Made by a program: the position numbers and the translations under genes. Positions 11,200 to 23,810 of a stretch of 64,000 nt of DNA are shown one piece after another; positions within the stretch are counted from its first letter, which is position 1; each line of letters begins with the position of its first letter. The notes beneath the pieces were generated by a model. It did not search any database and was not told the DNA's origin. It saw only the letters and a program-made list of their open reading frames with translations. Source of the DNA: Talaromyces rugulosus (Eukaryota; Ascomycota; Eurotiomycetes; Eurotiales; Trichocomaceae); assembly GCF_013368755.1 (NCBI RefSeq), contig NC_049561.1:620001-684000 (forward strand), read 5' to 3'.

Positions 11200-12630
11200 A
11201 TGACGCTGTCGCCGTACCTGGTGGGGATCGCGCTCAACGTGGGCGCGGTCCGGGCCGCGCTGCCCGATCATCCGTCTGCGATCGCGACGCTGAAGGACGA
11301 TAACGAGGTCACCTTTGACCCCCTAGGCGTCGCGGCGGTGCTGCATAATCCGCGCGCCAGCCTGAGCGCTGCGCGACTGTACACGCAGTATGACCACAGC
11401 ATCTTCACCTGGCCGCACACGATGATGATGGGCGCGGCGCTGATCCCCGTCAAGGTGCTGGTCGAGCATCTAACGGCCACCTTCCAGTCGATCCATCCGG
11501 CCATCAGCCTGTGCACGCGCGACACCCAGACTCTGGCTGTCGTGTCCAATATGGTCTTCAAGGAGTTTCCGCTCGACTTTAGCAAGATGTGGGTGGGTGA
11601 TGTGATCGCGTACAAGTCGTCCACCAAACCCGTCAACGACTTTATGATTGTCTGCATGGATGAGGAGCTGGCCCAAGACCGGCAACATCAAGGTCCGTCC
11701 AAGGCTACCAGGTGGCTGGGCCGCCGTGTTCTCGACGCCATCATGATTATGAATGGCATGATTTTGGCAGTCGGCGCCATACTGGGCTCCCTGTACATCG
11801 ATATTTGGGCTATCACCCTCTTTTGCTTCTATCTGATTCACTGTGTTGCCGGATTTGCCATCTCGCACACCCCACTCGTGGTTCCGCAAAAAATGACCAT
11901 CAAGGATGATAGCACAGTTCGCTACGCTATCTACCAACGTCCTGCGGGTGGTACGGTCGTTTTCAAGGGCCGGCAAGACACAATGGAAAGGTGGGCGCGA
12001 ATCACCTGGGAGTTTAAGCGTTCTTTTTACAACGACTGTCTGCATTGGTTTTGGATGATTAGTGGCACACTTTCTGCCATTGCCTCCGTGGCCTGCATGG
12101 TCAACATGCAGGGTTTCATTCAGCTAATCTTTCTCGGCCAGCTAGTCTACGCCTCTCTCGCCGAGATTGTCGCTACGCGCGTGGCTCGCATCCTGGGTGG
12201 CCAGGCCAACGCATCCAATCGTACGTATCTGGTGTCTGGCAACACGTTTCGTACCAACGGAATCATCCGCGCTACTATCGAAGCGGATGCGCAATTCCGG
12301 CTGGTTGGGCTCGACTGGGTTGGTCTGAAGCGTATGCCCGCCGACCGGATTTTCATCGATATGCAGGACCTGCTCCTCAAGCAAATCAACGAGGTTCAAG
12401 AACGCATCGAAGCGGGGAATGACGTGGACAGTGTGCCAGAAAGCGATCCCGCGAGCCATCCGGATGTGATGGCTGCTTTTGAGGCGTTTCGGGCCAATCG
12501 CACAGACGACGAGGATCCTGTCTTGGTGCAGCGTATCCAGGACGAGACCCGCACGGCTTTGCAAACGTGGTGGGAGAAACGGAGAAAGACGGCGGATGGA
12601 GGTGCGAGGAATGGAAGGCCTCCGGTTTGA
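11200..12630 (+). CDS. Uncharacterised fungal multi-pass membrane protein
   Basis: One uninterrupted 476-codon frame with the strong GC3 codon bias of the conserved genes here. I do not recognise a named family. There are four likely membrane segments, in two pairs: about residues 178-200 and 203-225, and 280-301 and 303-325. Before them is an approximately 175-residue soluble part, and after them an acidic, helix-prone tail that ends in a basic stretch (WWEKRRK). No signal peptide or catalytic motif is evident. It sits alone, convergent with the GH72 gene 5.4 kb away. The start at 11200 is the first usable ATG, since the ATG at 11191 is out of frame. Confidence 0.8.
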   Translation: MTLSPYLVGIALNVGAVRAALPDHPSAIATLKDDNEVTFDPLGVAAVLHNPRASLSAARLYTQYDHSIFTWPHTMMMGAALIPVKVLVEHLTATFQSIHPAISLCTRDTQTLAVVSNMVFKEFPLDFSKMWVGDVIAYKSSTKPVNDFMIVCMDEELAQDRQHQGPSKATRWLGRRVLDAIMIMNGMILAVGAILGSLYIDIWAITLFCFYLIHCVAGFAISHTPLVVPQKMTIKDDSTVRYAIYQRPAGGTVVFKGRQDTMERWARITWEFKRSFYNDCLHWFWMISGTLSAIASVACMVNMQGFIQLIFLGQLVYASLAEIVATRVARILGGQANASNRTYLVSGNTFRTNGIIRATIEADAQFRLVGLDWVGLKRMPADRIFIDMQDLLLKQINEVQERIEAGNDVDSVPESDPASHPDVMAAFEAFRANRTDDEDPVLVQRIQDETRTALQTWWEKRRKTADGGARNGRPPV

Positions 12631-14041
12631 CATGTTGTGAATATGTATGGATATACGTATATGATATCAATGACGACGATACCACTGTTTTTGAGCGTAT
12701 GCATGTCTTGGCTTTTTTTTAATTTTTTTTCAATATTTCAAATTTTGGCACATTCAATCTATCTGCTGCTGCAGCAGCTAACAAGGATGGTCATTTATTG
12801 AATCACCTACATGTGCTCATGTGATGCATCTTAAACTCGTCCGTTTGTTGCGAGAATTACATTCTAGACTAGCATCTGCAAGGCAGCGGGGTGTCTGGCA
12901 GACTGAATACGAGTAATTGATTATTTTATGTGATATCTTCCCTGTTTATGCTCCGATGACATGTCATTCGGAACTGCTTCCCCGCTCGCTCTCAGACAAT
13001 CTCAAAATCAGGACTGTCAGTGATGTCGATACCGGGGTCTGCAAACGGAGAAAACAAGTCAATGCTCTTTCCTAATCAAGAGAGCGCCTCTCGCAATGAC
13101 TATTGATCCGGCCCTGAAATCTCAGTTATTAAACGAGCTGTCGGTCGCTCTCACTTTTGATTCTTCCCTCGTACTTCAAACTTCGATTTACTTCCTGTCT
13201 TTTTTCTCCCCAGAAATGTGGTACCAGCAACATACTATAATCTGGTAGTGCGAATAAAAGTCTCTTTCCAAAAACAATCAATATTGAAACTATATTCGGA
13301 TTTCTCTCAACTCTTATACGTCCAGCCAGTGTTTATCACTGGATTTCTTCCTCTGGGAACAGCAGGAACCCTGAACCCTACCTGTTGAATTCGGAAACGG
13401 CATTCAACCTTCCAGGGCCCTCTGGTGAGTACTTTCTTGGATCCAGGTGATAACACGCTGACTTATGCCCAGATGGATCAAAAGGGGGATCGGTCCTTAT
13501 ACCTATGAGAAAGTCTCCCATAAAACGATGCTACATCGTTTTCTCTACCCCAAGATTTCTCGTCTGTCACGCTGCCTCTAAGGGCAACGTGGTTAACGAC
13601 GATACCATATCCTGGCAGAAGATGGCACACCTTGAGAAAGCGAGCAACTACACTGCTCGTCTGTTTTGCTGGGCTTTGCACGAGGTTGCGGCAACCCCAA
13701 AAAGGCACATACGATCCATACAACGGGCTCAAAGGAAAGAAGCACGATAGATGATCTCTGATCATCGGAAGAGCGAAAGGAGAAGCTATCGGCACTTCTG
13801 CCCAGACAGCAGAGCTACCCAGAGGGACCACACTGACCGGATGAACAAGACCACAAGTTCGCGCTCAGCAAGAATACTAGGTTCTGTCCGACATTTACGG
13901 ACCGACTACACCCTTCTGAAGAGGCACAAGAGCCAATTCAGAGAAGCAACCGCAGGGGAATCCACATTGAGGGTTCATGGATGCTAGATTCAAACGCCCA
14001 CACGTGTCAGTTCACACCAAGGCCAAACACATGGAAAGGGG

Positions 14042-14110
14042 AAATGCACTGGCTTTCTCTTAAGGCGTCACGCTTCTCCGATGTTATTTCTTCTTACCTG
14101 GAGGAATTGA
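14042..14110 (+). repeat. 69-bp direct repeat, copy 1
   Basis: Matches 14512-14580 over 69 bases with about 8 mismatches and no gaps. It starts AAATGCACTGGCTTTCT and contains CCGATGTTATTTC and TCTTACCT. Most differences are transitions. Function unknown; it could be the remnant of a duplicated element. Confidence 0.7.
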
Positions 14111-14511
14111 GATAAATCAGTCGAGGGAACAGTAGCCGCGCACTTCGCTGTCAATTTAGTATGAAAGCCCCAAATTTTGCCTAACATGCAGAGGTTAATT
14201 CATCTTGGGATGTAGGGAATGCCTTACAAGATTGTTGTGTCAGTTGATTCGAAAGCTTTCAGTGAAGCACCATCCGAAGTCAAGTATGCTCTTGGCCGTC
14301 TTACTCTAACAACTTAATAAGTTGTTAGATTAGAAACACAAGCATCCAGCAAACTGCTGATGCTTAGGTATTTTGAGAAAATGGCCATAGGGGTATGTAG
14401 ATGAAATTCCAGTTTCTCGTTCCGGCACTGACAAAAATGCTAGTATCATGACGACGGAGAATCGTCTCTTGGACCAACCATTTCGACGCTATCGCTGGGC
14501 GAAAAGTCGAC

Positions 14512-14580
14512 AAATGCACTGGCTTTCTATTAAGGCATCGCGTTTCCCCGATGTTATTTCGTCTTACCTCGAGAAATTGA
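14512..14580 (+). repeat. 69-bp direct repeat, copy 2
   Basis: Second copy of the repeat at 14042-14110, 470 bp downstream in the same orientation. Flanks on both sides differ from those of copy 1. Confidence 0.7.
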
Positions 14581-15531
14581 AAATCCAAGTGTGACAGCAG
14601 ATATGACACAATCAACGACGACATCGACGAGATGTCAATACAAAGCAATGTCTTTGCAGACATGTACACACGGTGTTTCACGAGTTCCGAGCACGTCAGC
14701 ATAGACTCATTACGAAGCCGGGGAGACTTTTTGATTTCTGGAGGCTTTTCCATCACCGAGTTTATTCCTGAACGGCATAACAAGAGCGCATTCGGTTGTC
14801 ACAACAGCATTGGCGGAATCAGCCCAGGGCACTACACAGACCGTCATCATCAAAGGAGCATGCTGCCTGAGTACGAGAGTGCCATTATCTTCCTTGGCCA
14901 TGAAAATAGGAAAAACGATGGTGATACCCTTCAGAATAATACCATAGCTGCGTGCAAGATAGGATGGTGAAGACGAATTCTATTTGCTGCGCTGACCAGA
15001 GCTATGGCCGAATCTCGAAAAGAACCACAACAAATGAGCTGCCGTTTACGGCCGTCGGCTATACAGTGGAACCAGTTTCTTTGATGGGTGGCTCTGAGCC
15101 ATTGAACGGAAGTCAAGACGATATTACACTTGCGTATTACTCATATTTACTACGAACGTTTATACCTACTAGCCTGAAATCTGGCAGTTCCCACTGCTAC
15201 ACAGTTGGGAGCTGCTAGGAATGATGCCGTTCTCCAATTGCTTCAAAGGTACACAGCGATTCCGAAAAATGTTGTGTACTCGATCGGACCTTGTGAGAAT
15301 GGAGCTTTCGATACTACGGCAATACTCCGCCATGTATACGTCACGGCCTGCTTTGTCAGTTTTGTTCCTCTCTTGTCGAGTCTCCCTTTCGATGACAAGC
15401 TTCTGAACATGGGCTGTCTTTTGGTTTTTTCCGACTGAACCAAATTGCTGTCCGTATCTACTATCGGCGACATACAACCTAAAATACCAGTCTGCTATAG
15501 ATGGAAGGTGGTAGCTGGGACACGGGTATGT

Positions 15532-15557
15532 CAAGGCCGGGTGCAAATCCGGCCTTG
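15532..15557. other. Perfect 9-bp hairpin in the gene-free region
   Basis: CAAGGCCGG and CCGGCCTTG are separated by an 8-base loop GTGCAAAT and followed by TTTAAGG. It is GC-rich in an otherwise ordinary context. It could form a stable RNA stem or be a chance palindrome. Confidence 0.5.
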
Positions 15558-18010
15558 TTTAAGGAATTTCCAACGGAGTTGCCGTTCATGGTTTTGTTTT
15601 AACGTTTAAGGATTCCTATAAACGGTCGGGACGTCTAGGAGCTTGGCATACAGTGTATTGATTTAAAGGGTGCTTGCATGGCGGCAACCCAACAACACAT
15701 TCAGACACGCAACAGCTAGCAAATCGTCGAGCATTCTCCAGAAATCACAGCTCTGAAAAACCTTACGGACCTAAAAATGTACTGGGCAAAAAAGGGGGAT
15801 GGGATGTACAACAAACTGCAAAATAACTGCTGCTGTATCTGATCGAGAAAGGGGCATTTTACAAACCTGGAGGAAAGGCCGTCTTTCCACTTTCTATTCT
15901 ATCTCCCACCGATTGTTTCTTGCTGGCGGCTTTTTGAGAAGAACACAGTTGGCTGGCACGGCGGGGTATTTGGAGGCCGACATAGCCTTGGTCGACACCA
16001 TCAACACTCACCAGCTAGGGTGGTTCCCGGCGGCATCGGAAAACATGCACCATTACGGTGAACAACGGCAGCACCTTTCTGAAACCCACGGCTGATACCT
16101 TCGAACGAGTACTCGGAATGGATTCTGAAGCATCTGGTGTGAACGTATTGACAAGAGGATATGATTTTTTTTTTAAGTACAGTCGTTGGCATCCGATATC
16201 AATCGATGGGTGCACAGAGCAAGATAGACACATACATAGACAGTTGCTATTCTGGATGTCGATTACATGTGTCGACAACATCGCACAGCATCTTCATCTT
16301 TGATAACAGTGATCCCAGCCAGCAACATCTAGCGAAAATTCTACATCGGGTGACTGAGACACCCAACAACGGTGCAAGTGACTGTCGATCAAAAAACAGC
16401 ATACCATGGACCTAATTGCTGTGCCACTAATCAGTCGCAACACTGGGGAAATACATAATTTCCGCCGCACATCTTGACGAAGTAAAAGTCAGTTGGATGC
16501 TAGATCAATTGAAGTAAAACTTTGCTTGGCTGGCTGCTTTTTTAGCGTTCCTCTGGATCGTCTGCCCAATTTCTTCCTGAGGACAAAATCAAATCGAAAC
16601 CAAACCAAACCAAACCGACAGAACCTCAAACACCACCAAGATCGACATAGCTAAATAATCAGAACTTTTTGAAACAAGACTCGGAATATATTATTGACGA
16701 TCTTGATGGAGCTGGGTGAAGGCTTCGTGCCTGCGTAATCAGTGACAGTGACGTGTAACGCTGCCACGTTGCCCAGCGACGATATTTCTTTTTGGGTTTT
16801 ATACATGAAATGGATCCCTCTCAGACTGACGACACGAATGGACCATTTCCCTTGCATTCACTTATAAAGTCCCAAGTCATTTATATGTGCTGGATTCAAA
16901 CGGTATTGTCCAACTGCATATTCACACCGCGATACACGAGATCCAAGCAGCCTTGCACGAATGACGCGGACATTCTATTTTTCTACCGCTGTGGGGAGAA
17001 TTTGATGGCTCAGAATGTAGATAACTCAGGCATACGAGCTTCTGGGCAACGAGATCATCCAACGAAGACAATTCTATTCACATTGTCCCAACATCTCCAC
17101 CTTACGGGGGGGTTCTTGCTCCATTTTGCGGGGGTATTTGTTGTCGTGTTGGGGAAAGCAGCTCGTTTCCGACGAATGAAAGAGGTCATTTGGCTGTTGT
17201 ATCCTCCCTATATTGATACATAAGCCTGGCGAAAGGAACAACAGGAGATGTTCACAACCCATCGACGTTTGCCGCGATAGCACACACTTGAGGCTCACAA
17301 CCTCCAGACCCGGTTTAATCAAGAACTCACTGCATTCCAAAAAAAAAAGACACCGAATCACACCGAATTTTCTTGAGCAGCAATGTCTGTTTGGATTCCA
17401 TTACACGAGCAGCACTGGTGCCGCTGGATACCGGCAGGGAATATGTGGAGGGAGGAGATAATTGTTGGATAATAAGGACTGAATAAAACAGCCAAAGGCT
17501 TTCAAAGCAGCTCACATGCTGAGAATGATGACATGATGATTTATTTATTCGACGTCAATCAATGCACTCGATATCCAATCATGACTTGGTTCTTTATCCT
17601 AAGTCCCTACTATGAATATGTACATATTGCTACATGTATCAATCAATATCAATTGGTCCACATTCCTGCGTTTCTGGCATGCAGTGACGTCAACCGGTAC
17701 TGTACAATCAAGTATATTTCATATGGAATGACGGAGAACAAATATTATTACAACAGCGTAATGTTTGTGCAGTGCAATGCTACATGTAGACAAGTAGACT
17801 ACAGTGCACATAAACGTAATATACGGTAGCCCTTGAGCTGAACGCTAAGATAGGTACACATAACGAAGTAATTACTCCTACAATCGTCTCCGCTCTAATC
17901 CTCCGACGCGGCTTAAGGATTCACTGTCAAAAGGAGCCAAACATGTACAGGAATTCTCATCGACAAAAGGTATCAAAGCTTGCAAAAACCAACAAGAAAC
18001 AGCCAACTGT

Positions 18011-19709
18011 TTAGAGAGCCATCAAGGCAAGAGCAACGAGACCGCCGAAGCCAGTCACCGAGCCAGCAGTCAAAGAGCTGGCAGCTCCGCTCGAGGTAGC
18101 AGCAGCGGTACCCGAGCTTGTACCGGATGGGGAGGTAGAGCTGGAGTCAGAGGAGGTGGAGCTGGAGCTGGATTTGGAGGGGGTGTTGACAGCGTCTTCG
18201 GAGAGAATGTTCAACTTGATGTCGCTGATGAGGTTACCATTGGAGTCGAAGACATCCTGGGAAAGCTTGGTCGAGGTCACATCAACCAGCTCGCCGACGT
18301 GGATGTTCTTGGTGTAGCCGTCCTCAACCATCTTGTCAATTCCATCCACACGTTCGGGAATGTCAAAGCTCTTGGTGATGTTGGAGGTGATCTCGTCAGG
18401 GTTGCAGGTGGGGGCATCCATAGAGGTCTGAGTCGAGTTGGCCTTGGTGATGGCGTCCAGGTCGAGGTTGTTGTATTGCTTCTGGAGGTTGTCAAAATCA
18501 ACAAGCAGGGAGACGGAGCCGTTGCTGTTGATCTGGACGAGACCGTAGTCGTTCTTTTCCTGGCTGTATTCGTAGACGAGAGCACCGGACAGAGACTGGG
18601 ACATGTCGGGACCGTAGATAGCTTCAATCTCGGAGAAGACGCGGGGCCTGACGTTGTTGCAGCCAGTCTCGGAGAAGAAGACGGGCATAGAAATGTCCTT
18701 GAAGTCCTGGGTGAGGACATTGTAACCGCTGGACTTGTAGGTGGCATCACCGCACCACGAGTACGAGTTAAGGCCGAAGAAGTCGGAGCGAGAGCTGGTT
18801 GAGTTTGAGAGGTCGCAAGACAGGTAGTAAGCAGTGTCGACGAGCAGAGGGCGAACATCAGCGGCGGAGTAACCGACGGGAATGCTGCGGTTGGCGTGCT
18901 TCTCAATGTAGTCGTGCATGTCACGCTGGACAGCCTGTGTTGTGATTGTTAGAAAAGGCAGCAGAGAGAAAGAAAAGAAAGAAAAGGAATAGGAGGTAAA
19001 CGTACTCGGATGTAGTTTCCAGCCTGCTCGACACTGGCCTCGTTGATCACCTCGTTGGCAGAGAAGAAGGCGGCAGTGTTGGGGTAGTTCTTGAAAGACT
19101 CAATGACACCAAAGACCTGCTGCAGATAGAAGTGGTTGTAGGTGGTCCATGGGGCAGTCTGGTCAAGAGCACCGTTGGTCAAGGGCGAGTTGACGTCCAA
19201 GAACATGTAGATACCGGCGGCGTTGAAGATGGAAGCACAGTCATCGTGGTTAAGGCCGGGGGCCAAGTTGTAGACACGGATGGCGTTCACCTGGACAGTC
19301 ATTTGTTAAGCGCGCTCATAACAACAAAAAAGACATAGGACGACTTACACCCAAGCGTTGCAAGATGGCGGCATCACGCAGGCAAGCATCCTTGTCGGCC
19401 AGAGGGTCTGCGGTCTTCTTGAAAGCAGAGGAACCGCCGGGTTGGTAGCTATTTCACCGTGTTAGATTAGGTAGGCCGGATAGCGGACGAAGTGGTTAGA
19501 CTCACTCAACACCAATGATTTGGAAGCGGTCTTTGGTGACGCTGTTGACAAAGTCCTTGCCCTCAACAATGAGTGGGTGGACAGCTTGGGCAGTGGAAGC
19601 CAGACCGCAGGCGGCGGCGAAAAGTTTGGCGTAAGACTATGCAGGTGCGAAGAAGATCAGCATGTGGGTTGTGATAGATGACCAAGGCGGGTAGGCTTAC
19701 CAGAGTCAT
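18011..19709 (-). CDS. GPI-anchored 1,3-beta-glucanosyltransferase, GH72 (Gel/Gas family)
   Basis: Elongates and branches beta-1,3-glucan at the cell surface. Five exons: 19709-19701 (9 nt, encoding only MTL), 19637-19507, 19448-19349, 19290-19006 and 18934-18011, giving 482 residues in continuous phase. An N-terminal secretion signal (SYAKLFAAACGLASTAQA) follows. The GH72 domain shows VNAIRVYNLAP, FFSANEVINEAS (acid/base Glu) and FFSETGCN (nucleophile Glu). The tail is Ser/Thr-rich and ends in a hydrophobic GPI-attachment segment (GFGGLVALALMAL). There is no Cys-rich X8/CBM43 module, so it belongs with the Gel1/Gel2-type members. The tiny first exon depends on the splice signals GTAAGC and CATAG and is the least certain part. 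Confidence 0.93.
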
Positions 19710-20673
19710 TGTGTTGGATGATATATTCAGGTATTAGACTGAAATTAAGCGTAGTAGCAAGTAGTGAAAATAGAAGTTAGAGAGCGGCGGCGCAGAAGCG
19801 CAAAAGGTCACGAATGACAGAACGAACGAGTGACTGGAAGGCAGGAGCTCCCGAAAGAAAGTGGGCAGGAAGAATGAAGTTGAAGTAATAAAGAATGAGG
19901 AAGGAAGGACGGATGCTCGAGGGGGGAGGTTATACGCACAGGGGGCCGCTTGGCGAGGAAGGCAGGCTGAGACACCCAAGACGGCCAAGACAGGCGGTTT
20001 TCATTACTTTTTAGGGGTCGCGAATCGGCCGCCGCCGCCCATTGGCCTGCCCAGGCGCCAGGGCCTTGGGCCGGCACTGGTGGGGCCGAGATTCTGGCCA
20101 GTGAGGGGGCGTATTTTTGCCTGTGTGACTCCACTACCCCCATATTACTGTTGTTCATTGGCCAGAATATTATAAGTAGCCGCTTCTATTAGCGGCTCAG
20201 CGTGGGGCCCCCGCGCCCCACCCGTTTTTAAAGGCTCCTATTCGCTCGCCGCCCTCCCCTTCGTCAAAGCGATCAATCTGACAATCTCTAATCGTCTCAG
20301 TCTTTCAGGTTGTGCGTTGTAGGTTGGTACAAACACTGTAAATCGCCATCTTGCATGCATGTGTTGCGCTTTCGTGTTGTCCACGGCAGGTTGGCTGCTG
20401 CTAGTTGATGACTTGATGACCTTGCAAATGCTGCTGTTGTGATTCTAGTGATCTGCTACTAACTAATAGTCGCTCAATGTGACATGCAACATGACTAAAT
20501 AGTAAGGGCTAACGAACTGCCCCACCTTCTGTTTCGGGTTAGGTCAGGAACACCACGGCACGTCTCTCTGATTCGTTGGTCTGAGGATCACGTGCAAATG
20601 ATCTTAGTATTCAACGATGTATTTAGAATAAATTCATAGTTCTTGCTTCACTTGACTACGTATAATCTCTCTC
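19710..20673. other. Promoter region of the GH72 gene and 3' flank of mre11
   Basis: No gene supported. The first 450 bases are purine-rich (GGAAGG, GAAAG runs), typical of a strong fungal 5' leader on the minus strand. A GC-rich block with GGGGCC/GGCCCC lies near 20030-20230. Confidence 0.5.
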
Positions 20674-23071
20674 TCACCGCCGCCGCCGCCGAGTGCTGGA
20701 AGACACCGGCTCAAAAGCATCGTCGTCGTCATCTTCAATATCGCTCATTTCAGCAAACCCTCCTCGTGCCGGCCGCGGCGCATTGCGTTTTCCGGCACCA
20801 GTAGAGTTGTCCTGCGATGCAAAGCTCAGTGTCGTCTGCTGGGTGGACTTTGCCCCTGCGCGGCCACTGCGTCGTGTCGATGAGGCTGCTGCCGTGACCG
20901 ATGATGGTGCCGGCGATGCAGCTGTTCTGCCGCCTCGTCTCGAGCTGGTCGTTGTACTAGCAGCCAGTTGACGCGCGCGAGAAGGACGCTTTTGTTGCAC
21001 AAAAAGGGCCTGGGAATCTTCGTCATCTGACGCAATTGCTTGGGGCTCTTCTACAGAGTCATCGTCATCCAGCATGATTGCGTCTTCCTCCTCTTCTTCT
21101 TCATCTGAAATGGCCTGCTTGCGCCTGCCCCCTCTAGCCGCTGGGGTGGCCTTTTTCGTAGTCTTCGTAGTGGTTGTAGCAGCTGTCTTGCGTGTGGTGG
21201 TTGACGATGCGGCACCACGACCGCCTCGCCCTCGTCCTCGTCCGTGAGTGGCCGCAGTTGGCCTTTCAGTCCCGTCTTCTCCAGCTTCTTCTTCGTTAGG
21301 GTCGCCGCCCTCGTTGTCAGAATGGATCAAGGCACCAGGCTGGTCTTCCCATGGCCCGTCAAACTCGGAATCCCAGCCGTCTGGCTTGGGCTTGAATCGT
21401 TTCTTGCCTCGCGTTCGCCGGACGGCGCCTTTGGAAAATAGATCCTCCATTTGTGTGCGGTATTTTTCCATCGCGTTCTGTAGAGACTGGTGCATCTCGT
21501 CTTCATCATCGAGGTCGGCATCCCGCTCCAACCCCATCAGATATTTGACCTGGTTGTCGAGCGACTCGTTGACAAACATTTCCATTGCATGCTTGTCGTC
21601 CTTGTCAACAAACTGGGACACCGCATCGCCGAATGAATTTTGAGGAAGGATACTTAGAGACTGCGCCGTGAGAAGCTCTCGCACCAACTGTTCAACCTTG
21701 ACCGTGTCGAGCGTGGCTAGATGAGACATGTCTGCCTCAGCCGCAGCATCGTCGGCCTTTCGGCTCGTCGTCGCTGTCTTCTTCTTTCGGTGAAACTGCA
21801 CGACATCATTGACATTCGCTACTTTGCCCACAAACCGATTAGAAAACCGCTGCGGGTTCTCGCAATCAAAGCTTCCACCGTCAGGTGTTGACGTTTCGAC
21901 GCGCAGTCGAATGAGCGGAAGAGGAATCTCGGGTTCTTCGTCGCCGTCTATATCGTCCTGATGCGACTCTATCCACTCTGATTTGGCTTGTTCAATCAGA
22001 TCTTCGACGTACGTCATCAGTAGACGGGTGACCTCGGTCCTATTGTTCTCCTTTCGCGCAACCTTCTTGGCTTCTTTGTCTTCTGATAACACAATCTCCT
22101 TCATCACAAAAGGACGGACGCTTTTTAGTGGGATTGGCTCGCTTTTGAACTCCCGGCCGGTGATGCTGAGGAGAGAAACCTGCTTTTGGACGGCTTCTCC
22201 TGGAACAAGAGAGGTAGCAACCGATGAACCCGGCTGCATAACATGAAATTTGGTTTCGGGATTGAGCCTGGGATTGATGAGACACTCGTGTTCGTGACCC
22301 CAGATAACAAGGTCTAGAAATTCGGGCAAGAAATGTTCTGGTAAATAGCTTGTCTCGGTGTGTGCGTGATGGTTTTGGTGCACACAGATCAAGTTAAACC
22401 AATCTTCTTTTTGAACCGAAGGTTGGAAAAATTTGACTTTGCCATCGCGAAAAGTACGATAGAGACGCTCATCGCGAACATTGCTGAGCCCGTATAGGGC
22501 TAGCTTGGTGCGCCCTTTCTGGAGCAAGACAGGCTTGACCTGTATATTATCAGACTCTGGGGTTCGTCCGTAATAATTAATCAGTCCCGATACTTGTAAG
22601 ATATCCAGCGCAGCCAGATGGCCCTCTCCAGAGGGATCGTCATGGTTTCCGTGAATGGAAAACACTGGCATAGCAACATTCATGTCCAAGTCCTCATAGT
22701 TGACATGATTAAACGCGCCTTGGAAATTCTCGCTTGCATCGCTCAGGAATTCCAGCTCGCAGGGTCTGTCGCCGAGACAGTTCATGCGTAGGGATCTCAT
22801 CACCTGATACATTGATTTCCGAGACGGCTTGTTTTCGTGGAACAAGTCTCCAGCCAGCAAAACCATGTCGACATCTTGTTCTTTTGCCAGACACATGATC
22901 TCGTGGAAGCTCTTCCAGCTATCGTCGCCCCGCACGGGGTCGCGCTCGTTGTAGCCGACATGGTTGTCGGTGGACACGAGGATGCGGATTGTATCGGCGT
23001 CTGCGATTCGGTTAGGAAATTTATCTTGTCTTGCAGATGTTAGATTTCAACTTACCTCCTAGAGGCGGCAT
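20674..23071 (-). CDS. mre11: Mre11 double-strand-break repair nuclease
   Basis: Catalytic subunit of the Mre11-Rad50-Nbs1 complex, which senses and trims DNA double-strand breaks in the nucleus. Two exons: 23071-23056 (encoding MPPLG plus one base) and 23000-20674, with a 55-nt intron, total 780 residues. Calcineurin-like phosphoesterase motifs in order: STDNHVGY (metal-binding Asp and His), LLAGDLFHENKPS, FSIHGNHDDPSG, NHHAH and IWGHEHE. The C-terminal third is a disordered acidic and basic tail with a GRGRGRGGRG (GAR-like) stretch, poly-Thr/Lys and a final DDDDDAF...RRRRR, as in fungal Mre11. The downstream ATG of MSTDNH would drop the first metal-site strand, so the spliced start is preferred. 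Confidence 0.96.
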
Positions 23072-23810
23072 CTTGATAGACTGGTTGGTTTCTTTCCGAG
23101 TCTTTGCGAAACAGCGCGGTTGAGAGAGTTTATGATCGACTAGGCGGATGCTGCCTGGATAGCTGCCTAGGACCACACAGATGGCTGCAACCTACTCCGT
23201 GCATGCACCAGTTGCACCGAGATTCTCAGAAATCCATCAATAGAACCAGCTCATTAACGGAACCTTGCAAAAGTGGCTGGCTCGAGAGATACAAGTTGCC
23301 GAGACGCGTGAAGAAAAGGCAAAGTTGACTGCGGTTGCTCGAGGAAGGCGGGCGTTGGTGCCTGAGGCCGCCGCTGCCGTGATGCCTTCATACATCAGTC
23401 CCCTTTTGCTCGATAGGCAATAATACATATACAAGTTAGAACCAATTTCGATTGCTTTGAGATAGAATTTGTAAAGACTTTAATACTGCTATTCATTGCC
23501 TTTGATTCTAATCTCGCCACTCAGTAGCTCAGAGCTGCCTGCCCTGGTTAAATATTAACAACTTCGTCAGCGGGGCCATGTGGCTGTTAGTCAGCAGTTT
23601 TGACTCATTCTCTCGCATTTCCGTCGGCGCGTCCGAACTCTGAACCTCCCTTTCGCTTCATCCCCTCCTCACCCTCGTCCCAGCAGACTCCGCTGTTGCC
23701 TTTAGACAAAGCTCTCTTTCGCACTATTCTTCCCACTGTTGCCATAGACTGATCCAGCTGCTTTCTGGTCAGTCGCACTTGCTTTCCCCATTTACCGCGC
23801 CGAAACGTTT
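23072..23810. other. Divergent promoter region, mre11 / F-box gene
   Basis: 739 bp between two divergent genes. A pyrimidine-rich leader runs from 23640 to 23780 before the F-box start. No further gene seen. Confidence 0.5.

Larger units (their letters stand above)
12631..18010. other. 5.4 kb gene-free convergent intergenic region
   Basis: No frame longer than about 140 codons, no conserved motif and no plausible spliced gene found on either strand. It holds a diverged 69-bp direct repeat (14042-14110 and 14512-14580), a perfect 9-bp hairpin (15532-15557), a short CTGCTGCTGCAGCAG palindrome near 12762 and an AACCAAACCAAACCAAACC tract near 16596. Base composition is close to that of the neighbours, unlike the RIP-like left end of the window. 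A long non-coding RNA or a very old decayed gene or repeat cannot be excluded. Confidence 0.6.

Noticed and set aside
13478..17515. Many short frames (60-140 codons) in the gene-free gap
   Set aside because: Random distribution on both strands, no codon bias, no motifs and no splice-linked extension.
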